Shown here piece by piece: positions 8,674 through 16,501 of a stretch of 64,000 nt of DNA. The notes beneath the pieces were generated by a model. The model did not search any database and was not told the origin of the DNA. It saw only the letters and a list, made by a program, of their open reading frames with translations. Numbering within the stretch: the first letter of the stretch is position 1; each line of letters begins with the position of its first letter. The position numbers and the translations under genes were made by a program. Source of the DNA: Flavobacterium piscisymbiosum (lineage in GTDB: Bacteria > Bacteroidota > Bacteroidia > Flavobacteriales > Flavobacteriaceae). Location: positions 1,364,001 to 1,428,000 of the forward strand of contig NZ_JAJJMM010000001.1 in the NCBI RefSeq assembly GCF_020905295.1, written 5' to 3'.

Positions 8674-10593
8674 TTATATTTTAACTACAAAACCGCCATT
8701 AGGTTTTATTTTCACCGTCAGTTTTTTGTTTTTAGAAATAGCTTCTTGTTTAAAACCATTTTCATCTTCAAGAATAATAAATCCTTTTTGATTCTTTACA
8801 AAAGACAAATCCAGTTCAATTTCTTTAGGAGAATTTTCTCCATTAATCCCCACAATATGCCAGGTGTTTCCACTTCTTCTGGCCATAACAATGTACTTTC
8901 CTGGAAAACCTGCAATAAATTTTGAGTCGTCCCAATTTGTTGGAATATCTTTTAAATAATCAACAACATAAGCTGGCATTTTAGCCATTCCTTCCGGAAT
9001 CTCAGCAATATGCTGAATCCCTGATAAGAATAAAACTGGTAAAGCCAATTCGAAAGCCGGAGTTGTTTTTCTATCAATATTCGGAATTTTATCTAGAGCC
9101 ATTGGAGTAAAATCCATTGGGTCAAAAGCATTTCTGGCAAAAGGCAGCATCGCACAATGACTAGGTTCCAGATTGGCAATGTTTTGATCGAAAGTGATAA
9201 ATTCATATCCTTTTACAGCCTCGGTAGTTAGTAAATTTGGGTATGTACGTTGCCATCCGCGAGGTAAAGTCGCACCATGTAGATTAATCATCAATTTATA
9301 ATCGGCAGCATCTTTTAGCATGTCGTGATAATATGCAATCATCGATTGTCCGTCACCTCCAAAGAAATCAACTTTGATTCCGGCAATACCTAAATCATTC
9401 ATTCTTTTAAATTCAATTGCTCTGCTTTCCGGTGTTAATAATTTATTCTTTGGATGATATTCAGTACCATTCCAGGAACCGGATGAGTTGTACCAAACCA
9501 ATAATTTCACGTTTTTGGTTTTGGCGAAAGCCACTAATTCCTTCATTTTTTTATCTCCAATTTTTGTATCCCAATCGGCATCAATCAGGCAATACGGCCA
9601 ATTCATTTTAGAGGCGTATTCAATAAACTGGTGAGTAGTTTCGTAGTTTACAGAGTCATCTTTTAATAAAACCCAACTCCATGATGATAATCCGCTTTTA
9701 ATAAAAGAAATATCCATTTTTATAGCAGGATCAGCAAGATCAGTTCCTAAAGTGCTTTCGGTAATCGTATTCAAAGAACCAATTGTGATAATGCGCCAAG
9801 GTGTAATCCATGGCAATTCAGATTCCGGATTCAATGCGCCATTCGGGAAAATTTCTTCCTTTTGAGGAAAAGTAACCTGCATTGCCTTCGCATTTTCATT
9901 ATATACCAATCGTGTTCCGCAATACTTGTTGTGCAAACCGGTTTCAGAAATCAAAACCCAATTATTGTTGGTTTCAAAAAGCGCCGGATAAACCCAACCT
10001 TCGCCAAATGCTGGTTTTGTGTTCAAAGGAACGGCCATTGCATAATGTTCTTCATAAGCCGGATTCGTTTCTTTCCATCCTGTTTTTGCTTTCGACATGG
10101 GTTGTAACCAGGCTTTCGCCGAAGTGTCAAAATTATAAGCCGTTTTTTCTTCGACAATCTTTTTCAATTCTTTTGATGTTGAAGGGAAATTGTATCGAAG
10201 TGCGACACCATCTTTCGAAAGTTGAAAAATGATTTCCATAACTTCATTTTTCGAATTCTGAAGACTCACAATATATTGATTGGCCGAGTATGAAATATCT
10301 TTTCGTTTTCCCTGAAGCATCGAGTAGTGGTCAGTTACTTTTTTGGCATCAGAGATTTTAATCAACTTTAAATCAGAATAGAAATTGGCGTCTTCGCGGA
10401 TAATTCCCAATTCAGATGTATTAAGTACAACTTTATCATTGTATAATACAGTATATGTTGGAGTGTTTTTCGCATTCATTTCGAAGCCAACTTTTATGGT
10501 CTTCTCAGAATTCGTAAAAAATGAATTTGGTTTTTTTTGAGCAAACGAATTGAGAAAAATCCCAAAAAAGATTAGTAATAATAGCTTTTTCAT
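8674..10593 (-). CDS. Glycoside hydrolase family 97 protein
   Basis: This 639-residue secreted enzyme has a clear signal peptide (MKKLLLLIFFGIFLNSFAQ) and the three-part GH97 layout: N-terminal beta-supersandwich, a TIM barrel from about residue 280 to 560, and a C-terminal beta domain. GH97 enzymes are alpha-glucosidases or alpha-galactosidases acting in the periplasm. The GIKVDFFGGD segment places an Asp at 409, in the position expected for a nucleophile in the retaining (alpha-galactosidase) branch. LLTTEAVKGYE gives Glu458 as a possible acid/base. The substrate assignment is inference. The gene is monocistronic and is not next to susC/susD. A TAATTTTG -7 box lies at 10627-10634 on the minus strand. 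Confidence 0.92.
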   Translation of the reverse strand: MKKLLLLIFFGIFLNSFAQKKPNSFFTNSEKTIKVGFEMNAKNTPTYTVLYNDKVVLNTSELGIIREDANFYSDLKLIKISDAKKVTDHYSMLQGKRKDISYSANQYIVSLQNSKNEVMEIIFQLSKDGVALRYNFPSTSKELKKIVEEKTAYNFDTSAKAWLQPMSKAKTGWKETNPAYEEHYAMAVPLNTKPAFGEGWVYPALFETNNNWVLISETGLHNKYCGTRLVYNENAKAMQVTFPQKEEIFPNGALNPESELPWITPWRIITIGSLNTITESTLGTDLADPAIKMDISFIKSGLSSWSWVLLKDDSVNYETTHQFIEYASKMNWPYCLIDADWDTKIGDKKMKELVAFAKTKNVKLLVWYNSSGSWNGTEYHPKNKLLTPESRAIEFKRMNDLGIAGIKVDFFGGDGQSMIAYYHDMLKDAADYKLMINLHGATLPRGWQRTYPNLLTTEAVKGYEFITFDQNIANLEPSHCAMLPFARNAFDPMDFTPMALDKIPNIDRKTTPAFELALPVLFLSGIQHIAEIPEGMAKMPAYVVDYLKDIPTNWDDSKFIAGFPGKYIVMARRSGNTWHIVGINGENSPKEIELDLSFVKNQKGFIILEDENGFKQEAISKNKKLTVKIKPNGGFVVKI

Positions 10594-10626
10594 GGTTAAG
10601 TGTTAGTTTTACACTTACAAACATAA

Positions 10627-10634
10627 CAAAATTA
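10627..10634 (-). promoter_or_regulatory. -7 promoter box for the GH97 gene
   Basis: On the minus strand this reads TAATTTTG, a full match to the Bacteroidetes TAnnTTTG box, 34 bp before the GH97 start codon. No good TTG -33 box was seen at the usual distance. A small AAGTGT/ACACTT inverted repeat (10598-10616) lies between the box and the start. Confidence 0.5.
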
Positions 10635-10734
10635 TTTTAATATAAATTGCTTGTTGCGAATTATTTAATGAGGTGGAAGTGGAGGAAGTATTACCATATT
10701 ATGATACCGCATCTGTTACGAAAAACGTATTATT

Positions 10735-10929
10735 GTGAAAAGATTAATTATGATAAAAGTTAACGAAAAAGATTTTAAACATAGTTTTGAAAAATATGAG
10801 ATCAGCGAACTTGAAATAAAAGCAATAGATAAGGCATTGGAAGATATTGCAAATAGAAGAATTCAATCTCATCAAGATGTTATGGAAGAAACGAAGAAAC
10901 GCTTTCCTTATTTATTTAATAGAATATAA
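10735..10929 (+). CDS. Small hypothetical protein
   Basis: A 64-residue charged protein starts at GTG 10735; an ATG at 10750 gives 59 residues and is an equally good start. The sequence is helical and acidic/basic, ending in KKRFPYLFNRI, with the internal run IDKALEDIANRRIQSHQDVMEE. The style resembles short antitoxin-like or addiction-module components, but no toxin gene lies beside it and I do not recognise the family. The next gene begins 72 bp downstream and encodes an unrelated small lipoprotein. Confidence 0.55.
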   Translation: MKRLIMIKVNEKDFKHSFEKYEISELEIKAIDKALEDIANRRIQSHQDVMEETKKRFPYLFNRI

Positions 10930-11001
10930 ATTATGGATAACCATAAATAAGCAAAATTTAAAAAGAGTAGATTTGATAATTAGAAATTTTAATACAATAA
11001 A

Positions 11002-11397
11002 ATGAAAAAAACATTACTGCTATTGTTTATTATTTTTGCTTCGTGTGCAAAAAAAGAATTACCATCTAATGTATCAATTGCATTATCTGATTTAGATATT
11101 TTAAAAAAAATAAATAGAGATTATGATAGTTTGATAAATACTTTAGATGAATCAAAGATAAATAGGTTATCAATCGATTCTTTAAACAGTATAATCGTTG
11201 CGATAAAAGTTAAACGTGAGATGCTTCAAGAAAAAGAATATAAGGTAGAAGAGTTTCTAAAATATAATCCAGAATATTCAGATTATGATGAAATTAAAAA
11301 AAGAGTAACTATGCCGTTAATCAATATTAATAAAAATTATGATTTGATTTTAAAAAGATATGCTACTTTAAAGATTAAAAACACTATTAATAATTGA
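11002..11397 (+). CDS. Small putative lipoprotein, unknown function
   Basis: This 131-residue protein begins with a lipoprotein signal peptide, MKKTLLLLFIIFASC, with the lipidated Cys at 15. The mature part is strongly helical, Lys/Asp/Asn rich and probably coiled-coil, with several ILKKINRDYDSLI-like amphipathic stretches. No domain is recognised. It is followed by a region containing a dispersed 19-bp repeat half and the tRNA-Leu terminator, so it has no downstream partner. Confidence 0.6.
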   Translation: MKKTLLLLFIIFASCAKKELPSNVSIALSDLDILKKINRDYDSLINTLDESKINRLSIDSLNSIIVAIKVKREMLQEKEYKVEEFLKYNPEYSDYDEIKKRVTMPLININKNYDLILKRYATLKIKNTINN

Positions 11398-11460
11398 TTA
11401 TTCTTAATAATTTAAAGCCATTCCATATAATTCATTTAATAAAAGTGTAGATTAAATTTG

Positions 11461-11479
11461 CTTATATAACTTATATGGT
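11461..11479. repeat. Solo copy of a 19-bp dispersed repeat arm
   Basis: The 19-mer cttatataacttatatggt is identical to the right arm of the inverted-repeat element at 22483-22664. A weaker, partly matching stretch (catataattcatttaat, near 11426) precedes it, suggesting a decayed copy of the same element. Confidence 0.7.
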
Positions 11480-11501
11480 GAAAAAATAACACCATAAAAC
11501 C

Positions 11502-11531
11502 AAAAAAACCTCTTCTTTCGAAGAGGTTTTT
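11502..11531 (-). terminator. Terminator of tRNA-Leu
   Basis: AACCTCTTC and GAAGAGGTT arms enclose a 3-4 base loop. The minus strand continues into a T run directly after the tRNA 3' end. The flanking T/A runs make it potentially bidirectional. Confidence 0.8.
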
Positions 11532-11532
11532 G

Positions 11533-11612
11533 TACCCGGAGCCGGAGTCGAACCGGCACGGTTTCCCACAGGTGTTTGAGACCAGCGCGTCTACCAATTC
11601 CGCCATCCGGGC
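11533..11612 (-). tRNA. tRNA-Leu (CAA anticodon)
   Basis: On the minus strand the sequence begins GCCCGGATGGCGGAATTGG, a class II tRNA-Leu start. It has an anticodon loop CTCAAAC (anticodon CAA), a short variable arm and a T arm containing GGTTCGACTCC. The acceptor arms are GCCCGGA and TCCGGGT, with a G-T pair at 1-72. The anticodon stem has one apparent T-T mismatch. CCA is not encoded. The end is set by the acceptor stem and discriminator A. Confidence 0.93.
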
Positions 11613-11784
11613 TTAGCAGACGAAAAAACAATCAAATAAATCGATCATTTCAACGCAATAAAATAAGTTAATTATGATGTCATAACTGTGCTTATTTCTT
11701 TAACACGGTGCAAATGTAAAAAATAAAATTAAATGTTCTACTAAAAATACTTAAATTTTTCCTTTCAGTGTCCAATAAATTTTC

Positions 11785-11792
11785 TAAATTTG
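11785..11792 (+). promoter_or_regulatory. -7 promoter box for prs
   Basis: TAAATTTG matches TAnnTTTG. TTT lies 19 bp upstream in place of the TTG -33 box. The expected transcription start is near 11798, leaving a leader of about 118 bases before the chosen prs start. Confidence 0.55.
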
Positions 11793-11915
11793 CACCTCGT
11801 TAAAACGAAGCACACACAACTAACTACACCCGAGGCATTTATACTGGTCTTGCTTTACTAAAAAATGTAAAGCCGAATCGTGCAGAGCGCAGCGGAGCAA
11901 AAACAACAAATTATA

Positions 11916-12857
11916 ATGTCGCACCTAGAACCAGAAGCTAAAATTTTTGCTTGTTCACAAAGTGTTTATCTTGCAGAAAAAATTGCAGAACAATACGGAA
12001 TTCCGTTAGGAAAAGTAACGATGTCAACGTATAGCGATGGAGAATTTCAGCCATCATACGAAGAATCAATAAGAGGATTACGCGTTTTTATCGTGTGCTC
12101 AACATTTCCAACTGCTGATAATTTGATGGAATTGTTACTAATGATTGATGCAGCAAAACGTGCATCAGCCAGACACATTACAGCTGTTATGCCTTATTTT
12201 GGTTGGGCAAGACAAGATAGAAAAGACAAACCAAGAGTTCCGATTGGAGCAAAATTAGTAGCTAATTTATTAGATGCTGCCGGAGCGACAAGAGTAATGA
12301 CAATGGATTTGCACGCAGATCAAATTCAGGGATTTTTCGAAAAACCGGTAGATCATTTATTTGCATCTACAATCTTTTTACCATACGTAAAAAGTTTAAA
12401 TTTAGACAATTTAACCATTGCATCTCCGGATATGGGAGGTTCAAAAAGAGCATATGCTTATTCTAAGTTTCTGGAATCAGATGTAGTAATCTGTTACAAA
12501 CAAAGAAAAGCAGCCAACGTTATCGACACTATGGAGCTAATTGGTGAAGTAAAAGGACGTAACGTAATATTAGTAGACGACATGATCGATACTGGTGGAA
12601 CATTAGCGAAAGCAGCAGATTTAATGATCGAAAAAGGAGCATTAAGCGTTAGAGCAATTTGTACACACGCCATTTTATCAGGTGACGCATACGAAAAAAT
12701 CGAAAACTCAAAATTAAGCGAGTTAATAGTTACCGATTCTATTCCGTTAAAGAAAGAATCAAAGAAAATAAGAGTAGTGAGTTGTGCACCTCTTTTTGCC
12801 GAAGTTATGCACATGGTGCACCACAACAATTCCATCAGTGGAAAATTTATAATGTAG
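11916..12857 (+). CDS. prs: Ribose-phosphate pyrophosphokinase
   Basis: The product makes PRPP from ribose 5-phosphate and ATP, feeding purine, pyrimidine, His and Trp synthesis. The ATG at 11916 (313 residues) is chosen over the GTG at 11880 because the product then begins [16 protein letters not shown] and has the normal family length. Landmarks are the [13 protein letters not shown] active-site loop, [11 protein letters not shown] and the PRPP-binding motif [13 protein letters not shown]. It is followed 73 bp later by the L25 gene, a pairing common in flavobacteria, and probably shares its transcript. Confidence 0.97.
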   Translation: MSHLEPEAKIFACSQSVYLAEKIAEQYGIPLGKVTMSTYSDGEFQPSYEESIRGLRVFIVCSTFPTADNLMELLLMIDAAKRASARHITAVMPYFGWARQDRKDKPRVPIGAKLVANLLDAAGATRVMTMDLHADQIQGFFEKPVDHLFASTIFLPYVKSLNLDNLTIASPDMGGSKRAYAYSKFLESDVVICYKQRKAANVIDTMELIGEVKGRNVILVDDMIDTGGTLAKAADLMIEKGALSVRAICTHAILSGDAYEKIENSKLSELIVTDSIPLKKESKKIRVVSCAPLFAEVMHMVHHNNSISGKFIM

Positions 12858-12930
12858 TCATTGCCAGGAACGAAGCAATCTCACTACAATAAGCGTTAGA
12901 ATATTATTTAATAACTATATTTTTTTTACA

Positions 12931-13542
12931 ATGAAATCGATTACAATTAAAGGATCAGAAAGAGAAAGCGTGGGCAAAGTGTCAACTAAAGCCTTACGTA
13001 ATGCTGGAGCGGTTCCTTGCGTGTTATACGGAGGAAATCAAGCAGTACACTTCTCAGCAGACGCTGCAGCGTTCAAAAACTTGGTTTACACTCCAAACGC
13101 ACACACAGTTGTGATTGAGCTTGGAAAAGGAAAATCATTCAATGCAATTTTACAAGATATCCAGGTTCACCCTGTATCTGACAAAATCTTACACATTGAC
13201 TTCTTTCAATTATTTGATGACAAAGAAATCACTATGGAGGTTCCTGTAAAAGTTGTAGGTACATCAAAAGGTGTTCTTGCAGGTGGTGTTTTACGTTTGA
13301 ACACTCGTAAATTAAAAGTTAAAGCTTTACCTAAAGATCTTCCTGATTTTGTTGAAGCTGACATTACTCCACTTGAAATGGGTAACAAATTATATGTTAC
13401 TAAAGTTGGTCAACCAGAATACAAAGTTATGCACCCAGAGAACACAGTTGTTGCTCAGGTAAGAATTTCTCGTGCTGCTATGAAAGCTGCTCAAGAAGCT
13501 GCAAAAGCTGCAAAAGCTCCTGCAAAAGGAAAGAAAAAATAA
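12931..13542 (+). CDS. rplY: 50S ribosomal protein L25 (CTC family)
   Basis: This 203-residue protein is the long CTC-type L25, which binds 5S rRNA in the large ribosomal subunit. The N-terminal L25 domain contains the [15 protein letters not shown] motif and [13 protein letters not shown]. The C-terminal TL5/CTC domain spans roughly residues 95-180 and is followed by an Ala/Lys-rich tail ([19 protein letters not shown]). It lies 73 bp after prs and ends at a strong terminator, so prs-rplY is a likely operon. Confidence 0.96.
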   Translation: MKSITIKGSERESVGKVSTKALRNAGAVPCVLYGGNQAVHFSADAAAFKNLVYTPNAHTVVIELGKGKSFNAILQDIQVHPVSDKILHIDFFQLFDDKEITMEVPVKVVGTSKGVLAGGVLRLNTRKLKVKALPKDLPDFVEADITPLEMGNKLYVTKVGQPEYKVMHPENTVVAQVRISRAAMKAAQEAAKAAKAPAKGKKK

Positions 13543-13563
13543 TTTTTTTCAAATTTTCAATAC

Positions 13564-13600
13564 AAAAAGCATCAATCGAAAGATTGGTGCTTTTTTTTTG
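13564..13600 (+). terminator. Terminator of prs-rplY
   Basis: AAAAGCATCAATC pairs with GATTGGTGCTTTT (one G-T pair) around a GAAA tetraloop and runs into nine T residues. Confidence 0.9.
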
Positions 13601-14090
13601 CTTTAAGATTCTAAGTTACTAAGATGTTGTCCCGAGGCTTCGGGACTAAGTTTTTTATCTTAATGTCAGGCTGAGCGAAGTCCAAGCCCCTTTTCTGGTT
13701 TTGTGTTTGTTTTTCTTTGAAGCAGAAATTTTCGGTTTCTTCAAGACCCAACGTTCCTGCCATCCGCTATATCTTTTCCTTGCTAAAGAAGCAAGAAAAA
13801 GGATACCGCTTCTGTCAGGGCTAGCGACAAGTTTAGTTTTTATAAGATTTTGAGCTGATGAGCTTCTATGTCATCCTGAGCGAAGTCGAAGGACCGCAAG
13901 TGGCTCGACGATCTAAATTGAAATATTTTGCGCGAGCTTCGACTTCGCTCAGCCTGACAAAAATGAGCATCATACAATCAAATAAAAAAAATCTGCTCCA
14001 TCTGCAAAATCTGCGAGAAACTTTTTCTTAGCGAACCTTGCGTAAAACCCTTGCGAACTTTGCAGTTAAGAATAATTATCTAATCAACCA
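13601..14090. repeat. Repeat-filled gap between rplY and pth
   Basis: There is no gene. It holds a GTCCCGA/TCGGGAC hairpin at 13629-13646, an inverted pair of the 19-mer tgtcaggctgagcgaagtc (13664-13682 forward, 13941-13959 reversed) and a related forward copy near 13869. At about 13762-13830 there is a composite element with conserved ends and a variable CTTGC...GCAAG stem, related to the one at 63228-63296. The last part repeats 'ctgcaaaatctgcgagaaac'-type wording. All look like dispersed intergenic repeats. Confidence 0.65.
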
Positions 14091-14091
14091 A

Positions 14092-14122
14092 TTGGCACAT
14101 TCTCTAATTAATCTTACTTTTG
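14092..14122 (+). promoter_or_regulatory. Promoter of pth
   Basis: TTG at 14092-14094, a 20-bp spacer and TACTTTTG at 14115-14122 match the Bacteroidetes vegetative promoter well. The expected transcription start falls at about 14127-14129, at or just past the first ATG of pth, which makes the mRNA leaderless or points to a later start. Confidence 0.7.
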
Positions 14123-14126
14123 CATC

Positions 14127-14801
14127 ATGATAAAATGGATAAACAAACTGTTTTCATCAACACAAAAAGAAGAGAACATAGACAATATGAAACCGGAGGT
14201 TCACGAACACCCAAAAAACAATATAAAAAACGTGAGTAAAAAATATTTAATCGTAGGACTTGGTAATATTGGAGCCGAATACGTAAATACACGACATAAT
14301 ATAGGATTCAAAGTCCTGGACTTTTTAGCTAAAAAAGAAGGACTTTCATTCGAAACCGTAAAACTCGGCGCTTTGGCCGAATATAAATTCAAAGGAAGAT
14401 CTTTCTTCTTGCTTAAGCCAAACACTTACATGAATTTAAGCGGCAAGGCGGTAAAATACTGGATGGACAAGGAAAATATACCTTTAGAGAATATTCTGGT
14501 CATTACAGACGATTTAAACCTGTCATTCGGAACCATTCGCATCAAGCCAAAAGGAAGCGACGGAGGTCATAATGGTTTAAAGAATATCAACTTGGTTTTA
14601 AACACTCAAAACTACACCCGTTTTAGATTTGGTATCAGCGATCAGTTCAAAAAAGGACAGCAAATCGATTACGTTTTAGGAGAATGGGACGAAGAAGAAA
14701 AAGCAAAATTACCCGAACGTTTAGAAATTTCTTCAGAAATTATTAAAACATTTGGGACCGCCGGTTTAGAAAATACAATGACTACGTTTAACGGAAAGTA
14801 A
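14127..14801 (+). CDS. pth: Peptidyl-tRNA hydrolase
   Basis: The product recycles peptidyl-tRNA released from stalled ribosomes. The catalytic core starts near residue 40 (YLIVGLGNIGAEYVNTRHNIGF, with catalytic His57) and includes LKPNTYMNLSG and the ITDDLNLSFG and GSDGGHNGLKNI segments. It has an N-terminal extension of about 39 residues relative to the usual family start. The promoter box sits so close that transcription should start at the first ATG. The ATG at 14187 (Met21) would shorten the extension to 19 residues. I keep 14127 because its N-terminus is coherent. Confidence 0.93.
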   Translation: MIKWINKLFSSTQKEENIDNMKPEVHEHPKNNIKNVSKKYLIVGLGNIGAEYVNTRHNIGFKVLDFLAKKEGLSFETVKLGALAEYKFKGRSFFLLKPNTYMNLSGKAVKYWMDKENIPLENILVITDDLNLSFGTIRIKPKGSDGGHNGLKNINLVLNTQNYTRFRFGISDQFKKGQQIDYVLGEWDEEEKAKLPERLEISSEIIKTFGTAGLENTMTTFNGK

Positions 14802-14896
14802 AGAATTTCAGTTATTTAACTGTTAAATAATCAAATTATCAGTTAATTAAATCGAATTATAACGAAATAGTATTTTCTATTCCAAAGTTAAATGTC

Positions 14897-14904
14897 TAAA
14901 TTTG
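14897..14904 (+). promoter_or_regulatory. -7 promoter box for superoxide dismutase
   Basis: TAAATTTG matches TAnnTTTG, 35 bp before the start codon. The -33 position reads TTC, not TTG. Confidence 0.55.
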
Positions 14905-14939
14905 GGATAAATTATTATAAATCATAAAATCATAATATC

Positions 14940-15551
14940 ATGGCTTTTGAATTACCACAATTACCTTATGCATATGATGCATTAGAACCACATATTGATG
15001 CTCGTACAATGGAAATCCATCATACAAAGCACCACAATGCTTACACAACAAATCTAAACGCTGCAATTGCAGGAACAGATTTAGAAGGTAAGACAATCGA
15101 AAATATCTTAATCAATTTAGATAAAACAAACGCAGCAGTTCGTAACAATGGTGGAGGTTTTTACAACCACAATTTATTCTGGACTGTAATGTCTCCAAAC
15201 GGTGGCGGATTACCAACAGGTGATTTATTAGCTGCAATCGAAGATTCTTTTGGAACTTTCGAAGAGTTTAAAGCAAAATTTGCTAAAGCCGGAGCAACAC
15301 AATTTGGTTCAGGATGGGCTTGGTTAACAGTAAAAAAAGGTGGTAAACTAGAAGTTGTAGGTACTCCAAATCAAGATAATCCATTAATGCCGGAAGTTGC
15401 TGGTAACGGTGGAACTCCAATCTTAGGAATGGATGTTTGGGAGCACGCTTACTACTTAAACTACCAAAACAGAAGACCGGATTATATTGAAGCTTTCTTC
15501 AGTGTAATTAACTGGACAGAAGTTGCAAGAAGATTCGCTTTAGATAAATAG
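14940..15551 (+). CDS. Superoxide dismutase (Fe/Mn family)
   Basis: This 203-residue cytoplasmic enzyme converts superoxide to hydrogen peroxide and oxygen. Metal ligands fit the family pattern: the His in MEIHHTKHH, the His in FYNHNLFW, and the Asp and His in [21 protein letters not shown]. The N-terminus [18 protein letters not shown] is classic. Fe against Mn specificity cannot be fixed from these residues alone. It has its own promoter box and terminator, so it is monocistronic. Confidence 0.97.
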   Translation: MAFELPQLPYAYDALEPHIDARTMEIHHTKHHNAYTTNLNAAIAGTDLEGKTIENILINLDKTNAAVRNNGGGFYNHNLFWTVMSPNGGGLPTGDLLAAIEDSFGTFEEFKAKFAKAGATQFGSGWAWLTVKKGGKLEVVGTPNQDNPLMPEVAGNGGTPILGMDVWEHAYYLNYQNRRPDYIEAFFSVINWTEVARRFALDK

Positions 15552-15587
15552 TCTAAGAAAGAGAATAGAATAAAGATTAAAGAAAAA

Positions 15588-15622
15588 AGACGGATGGCTT
15601 GATGGCTATCCGTCTTTTTTTG
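15588..15622 (+). terminator. Terminator of superoxide dismutase gene
   Basis: AAAGACGGAT and ATCCGTCTTT arms enclose a ~12-base loop, followed by a T run. Confidence 0.85.
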
Positions 15623-15698
15623 TTGTTATTTAATATTAAAACTATGCTCAGCAATCTTTACTCTTTGCTCTATTTTCTTTCTTCTATATGTAAAATAA

Positions 15699-15833
15699 AA
15701 AAGGTGGAATCTCTTCCACCTTTTTTGCCCCAAATCTACCATAAACTTAACCTACTAATGTTATGGTTCAGTAAATGTATGGCAGCTGTTCTTATATAAA
15801 AAACTTTTTAGACGAATGGTAAATATATCCGAC
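15699..15833 (-). ncRNA. Copy 1 of a self-terminated small-RNA-like element
   Basis: Read on the minus strand, the unit has a degenerate promoter (TACATTTA as -7 box), a 5' hairpin with ACCATAA/TTATGGT arms, an unpaired linker containing GATTTGGGGC and a terminator hairpin GGTGGAA/TTCCACC followed by T6. The core is identical in all three copies. Copy 1 matches copy 2 over about 135 bp with around seven substitutions, including the upstream part. No peptide is encoded consistently across copies. Confidence 0.6.
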
Positions 15834-15871
15834 TAAGTAAGAGAAAGTTAGAATAGGGAGTTGAGAAAATA

Positions 15872-16068
15872 GAATAAAGAAGAAAGAATAAAGAGGGAAG
15901 AATAAAGAGGGAAGAATAAAGAGGGAAGAAGAAAGAAGAAAGAAGAAAGAAGAAAGAAGAAAGAATAAAGAGGGAAGAATAAAGAGGGAAGAAGAAAGAA
16001 GAAAGAAGAAAGAAGAAAGAAGAAAGAATAAAGAGGGAAGAATAAAGAGAATGTAATAAAGAGGGAAA
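15872..16068. repeat. Heptanucleotide purine-rich tandem array
   Basis: About 27 consecutive 7-base units keep one register. They are mainly gaagaaa, gaataaa and gagggaa, arranged as alternating gaataaa-gagggaa pairs and runs of gaagaaa. The plus strand is almost pure purine, with T only in the gaataaa units. It lies between copies 1 and 2 of the small-RNA-like element. It has no spacers of the CRISPR kind and no coding signal. Confidence 0.9.
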
Positions 16069-16147
16069 ATTAGAGGAGGAGTTCTCTGCTTAAAAGCTAT
16101 GCTTTTGCTTTTAGTCTATTTTCTTAACTCTTAAAAAATAAAAATAA

Positions 16148-16282
16148 AAAAGGCGGAATTTCTTCCACCTTTTTTGCCCCAAATCTACCATAAACTTAAC
16201 CTACTAATGTTATGGTTTAGTAAATGTATGGCAGCTATTCTTATATAAAAAACTTTTCAGACGAATGGTCAATATATCCGAC
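16148..16282 (-). ncRNA. Copy 2 of the small-RNA-like element
   Basis: The architecture is as in copy 1. Its terminator stem carries a substitution (plus strand aggcggaa against ttccacct). This gives a C-A clash if transcribed rightward but an allowed U-G pair if transcribed leftward, which favours minus-strand transcription. The -7 box is TACATTTA and the putative RNA starts near the ACCATAA arm. Confidence 0.62.
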
Positions 16283-16331
16283 CAAAAGAAGATAATGCAT
16301 TTAAATTGAAATACTTGAGTTTATTCCAATA

Positions 16332-16401
16332 AAAAAGGTGGAATTGCTTCCACCCTTTTTGCCCCAAATCTACCATAAACTTAACCTACTAATGTTATGG
16401 T
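16332..16401 (-). ncRNA. Copy 3 of the small-RNA-like element, best promoter
   Basis: On the minus strand a predicted ~70-nt RNA starts with the ACCATAA/TTATGGT hairpin, has the GATTTGGGGC linker and ends with GGTGGAA-gcaa-TTCCACC plus T6. Directly upstream is a consensus promoter (TTG, 20 bp, TACTTTTG) with the expected start at the first hairpin. It lies just downstream of purF on the same strand, so it may also act as the purF 3' terminator. Confidence 0.68.
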
Positions 16402-16405
16402 ATCT

Positions 16406-16436
16406 CAAAAGTATTGTAGCTTTTCAATTTTACCAA
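16406..16436 (-). promoter_or_regulatory. Promoter of small-RNA-like copy 3
   Basis: On the minus strand, TTG (16434-16436), a 20-bp spacer and TACTTTTG (16406-16413) match the Bacteroidetes consensus, inside the purF 3' untranslated region. Confidence 0.7.
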
Positions 16437-16501
16437 ACATATAGGATGAACGGCAAAAAAAACCGATGAAATGCACAAATTAACCTTTTGTTAGTATTTT
16501 T

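Noticed and set aside
9862..10232. Antisense frames opposite the GH97 gene
   Set aside because: They have no family features and arise from the codon pattern of the real gene on the other strand.
10735..10929. Toxin-antitoxin module
   Set aside because: Only one small frame is present and the neighbour is a lipoprotein; no toxin family is seen.
15599..15799. Possible 66-residue ORF after the dismutase gene
   Set aside because: It overlaps the dismutase terminator and copy 1 of the minus-strand element, and its frame is not kept in copies 2 and 3.
15872..16068. Possible CRISPR array
   Set aside because: The repeat unit is 7 bases with no unique spacers and no cas genes nearby; it is a simple tandem array.
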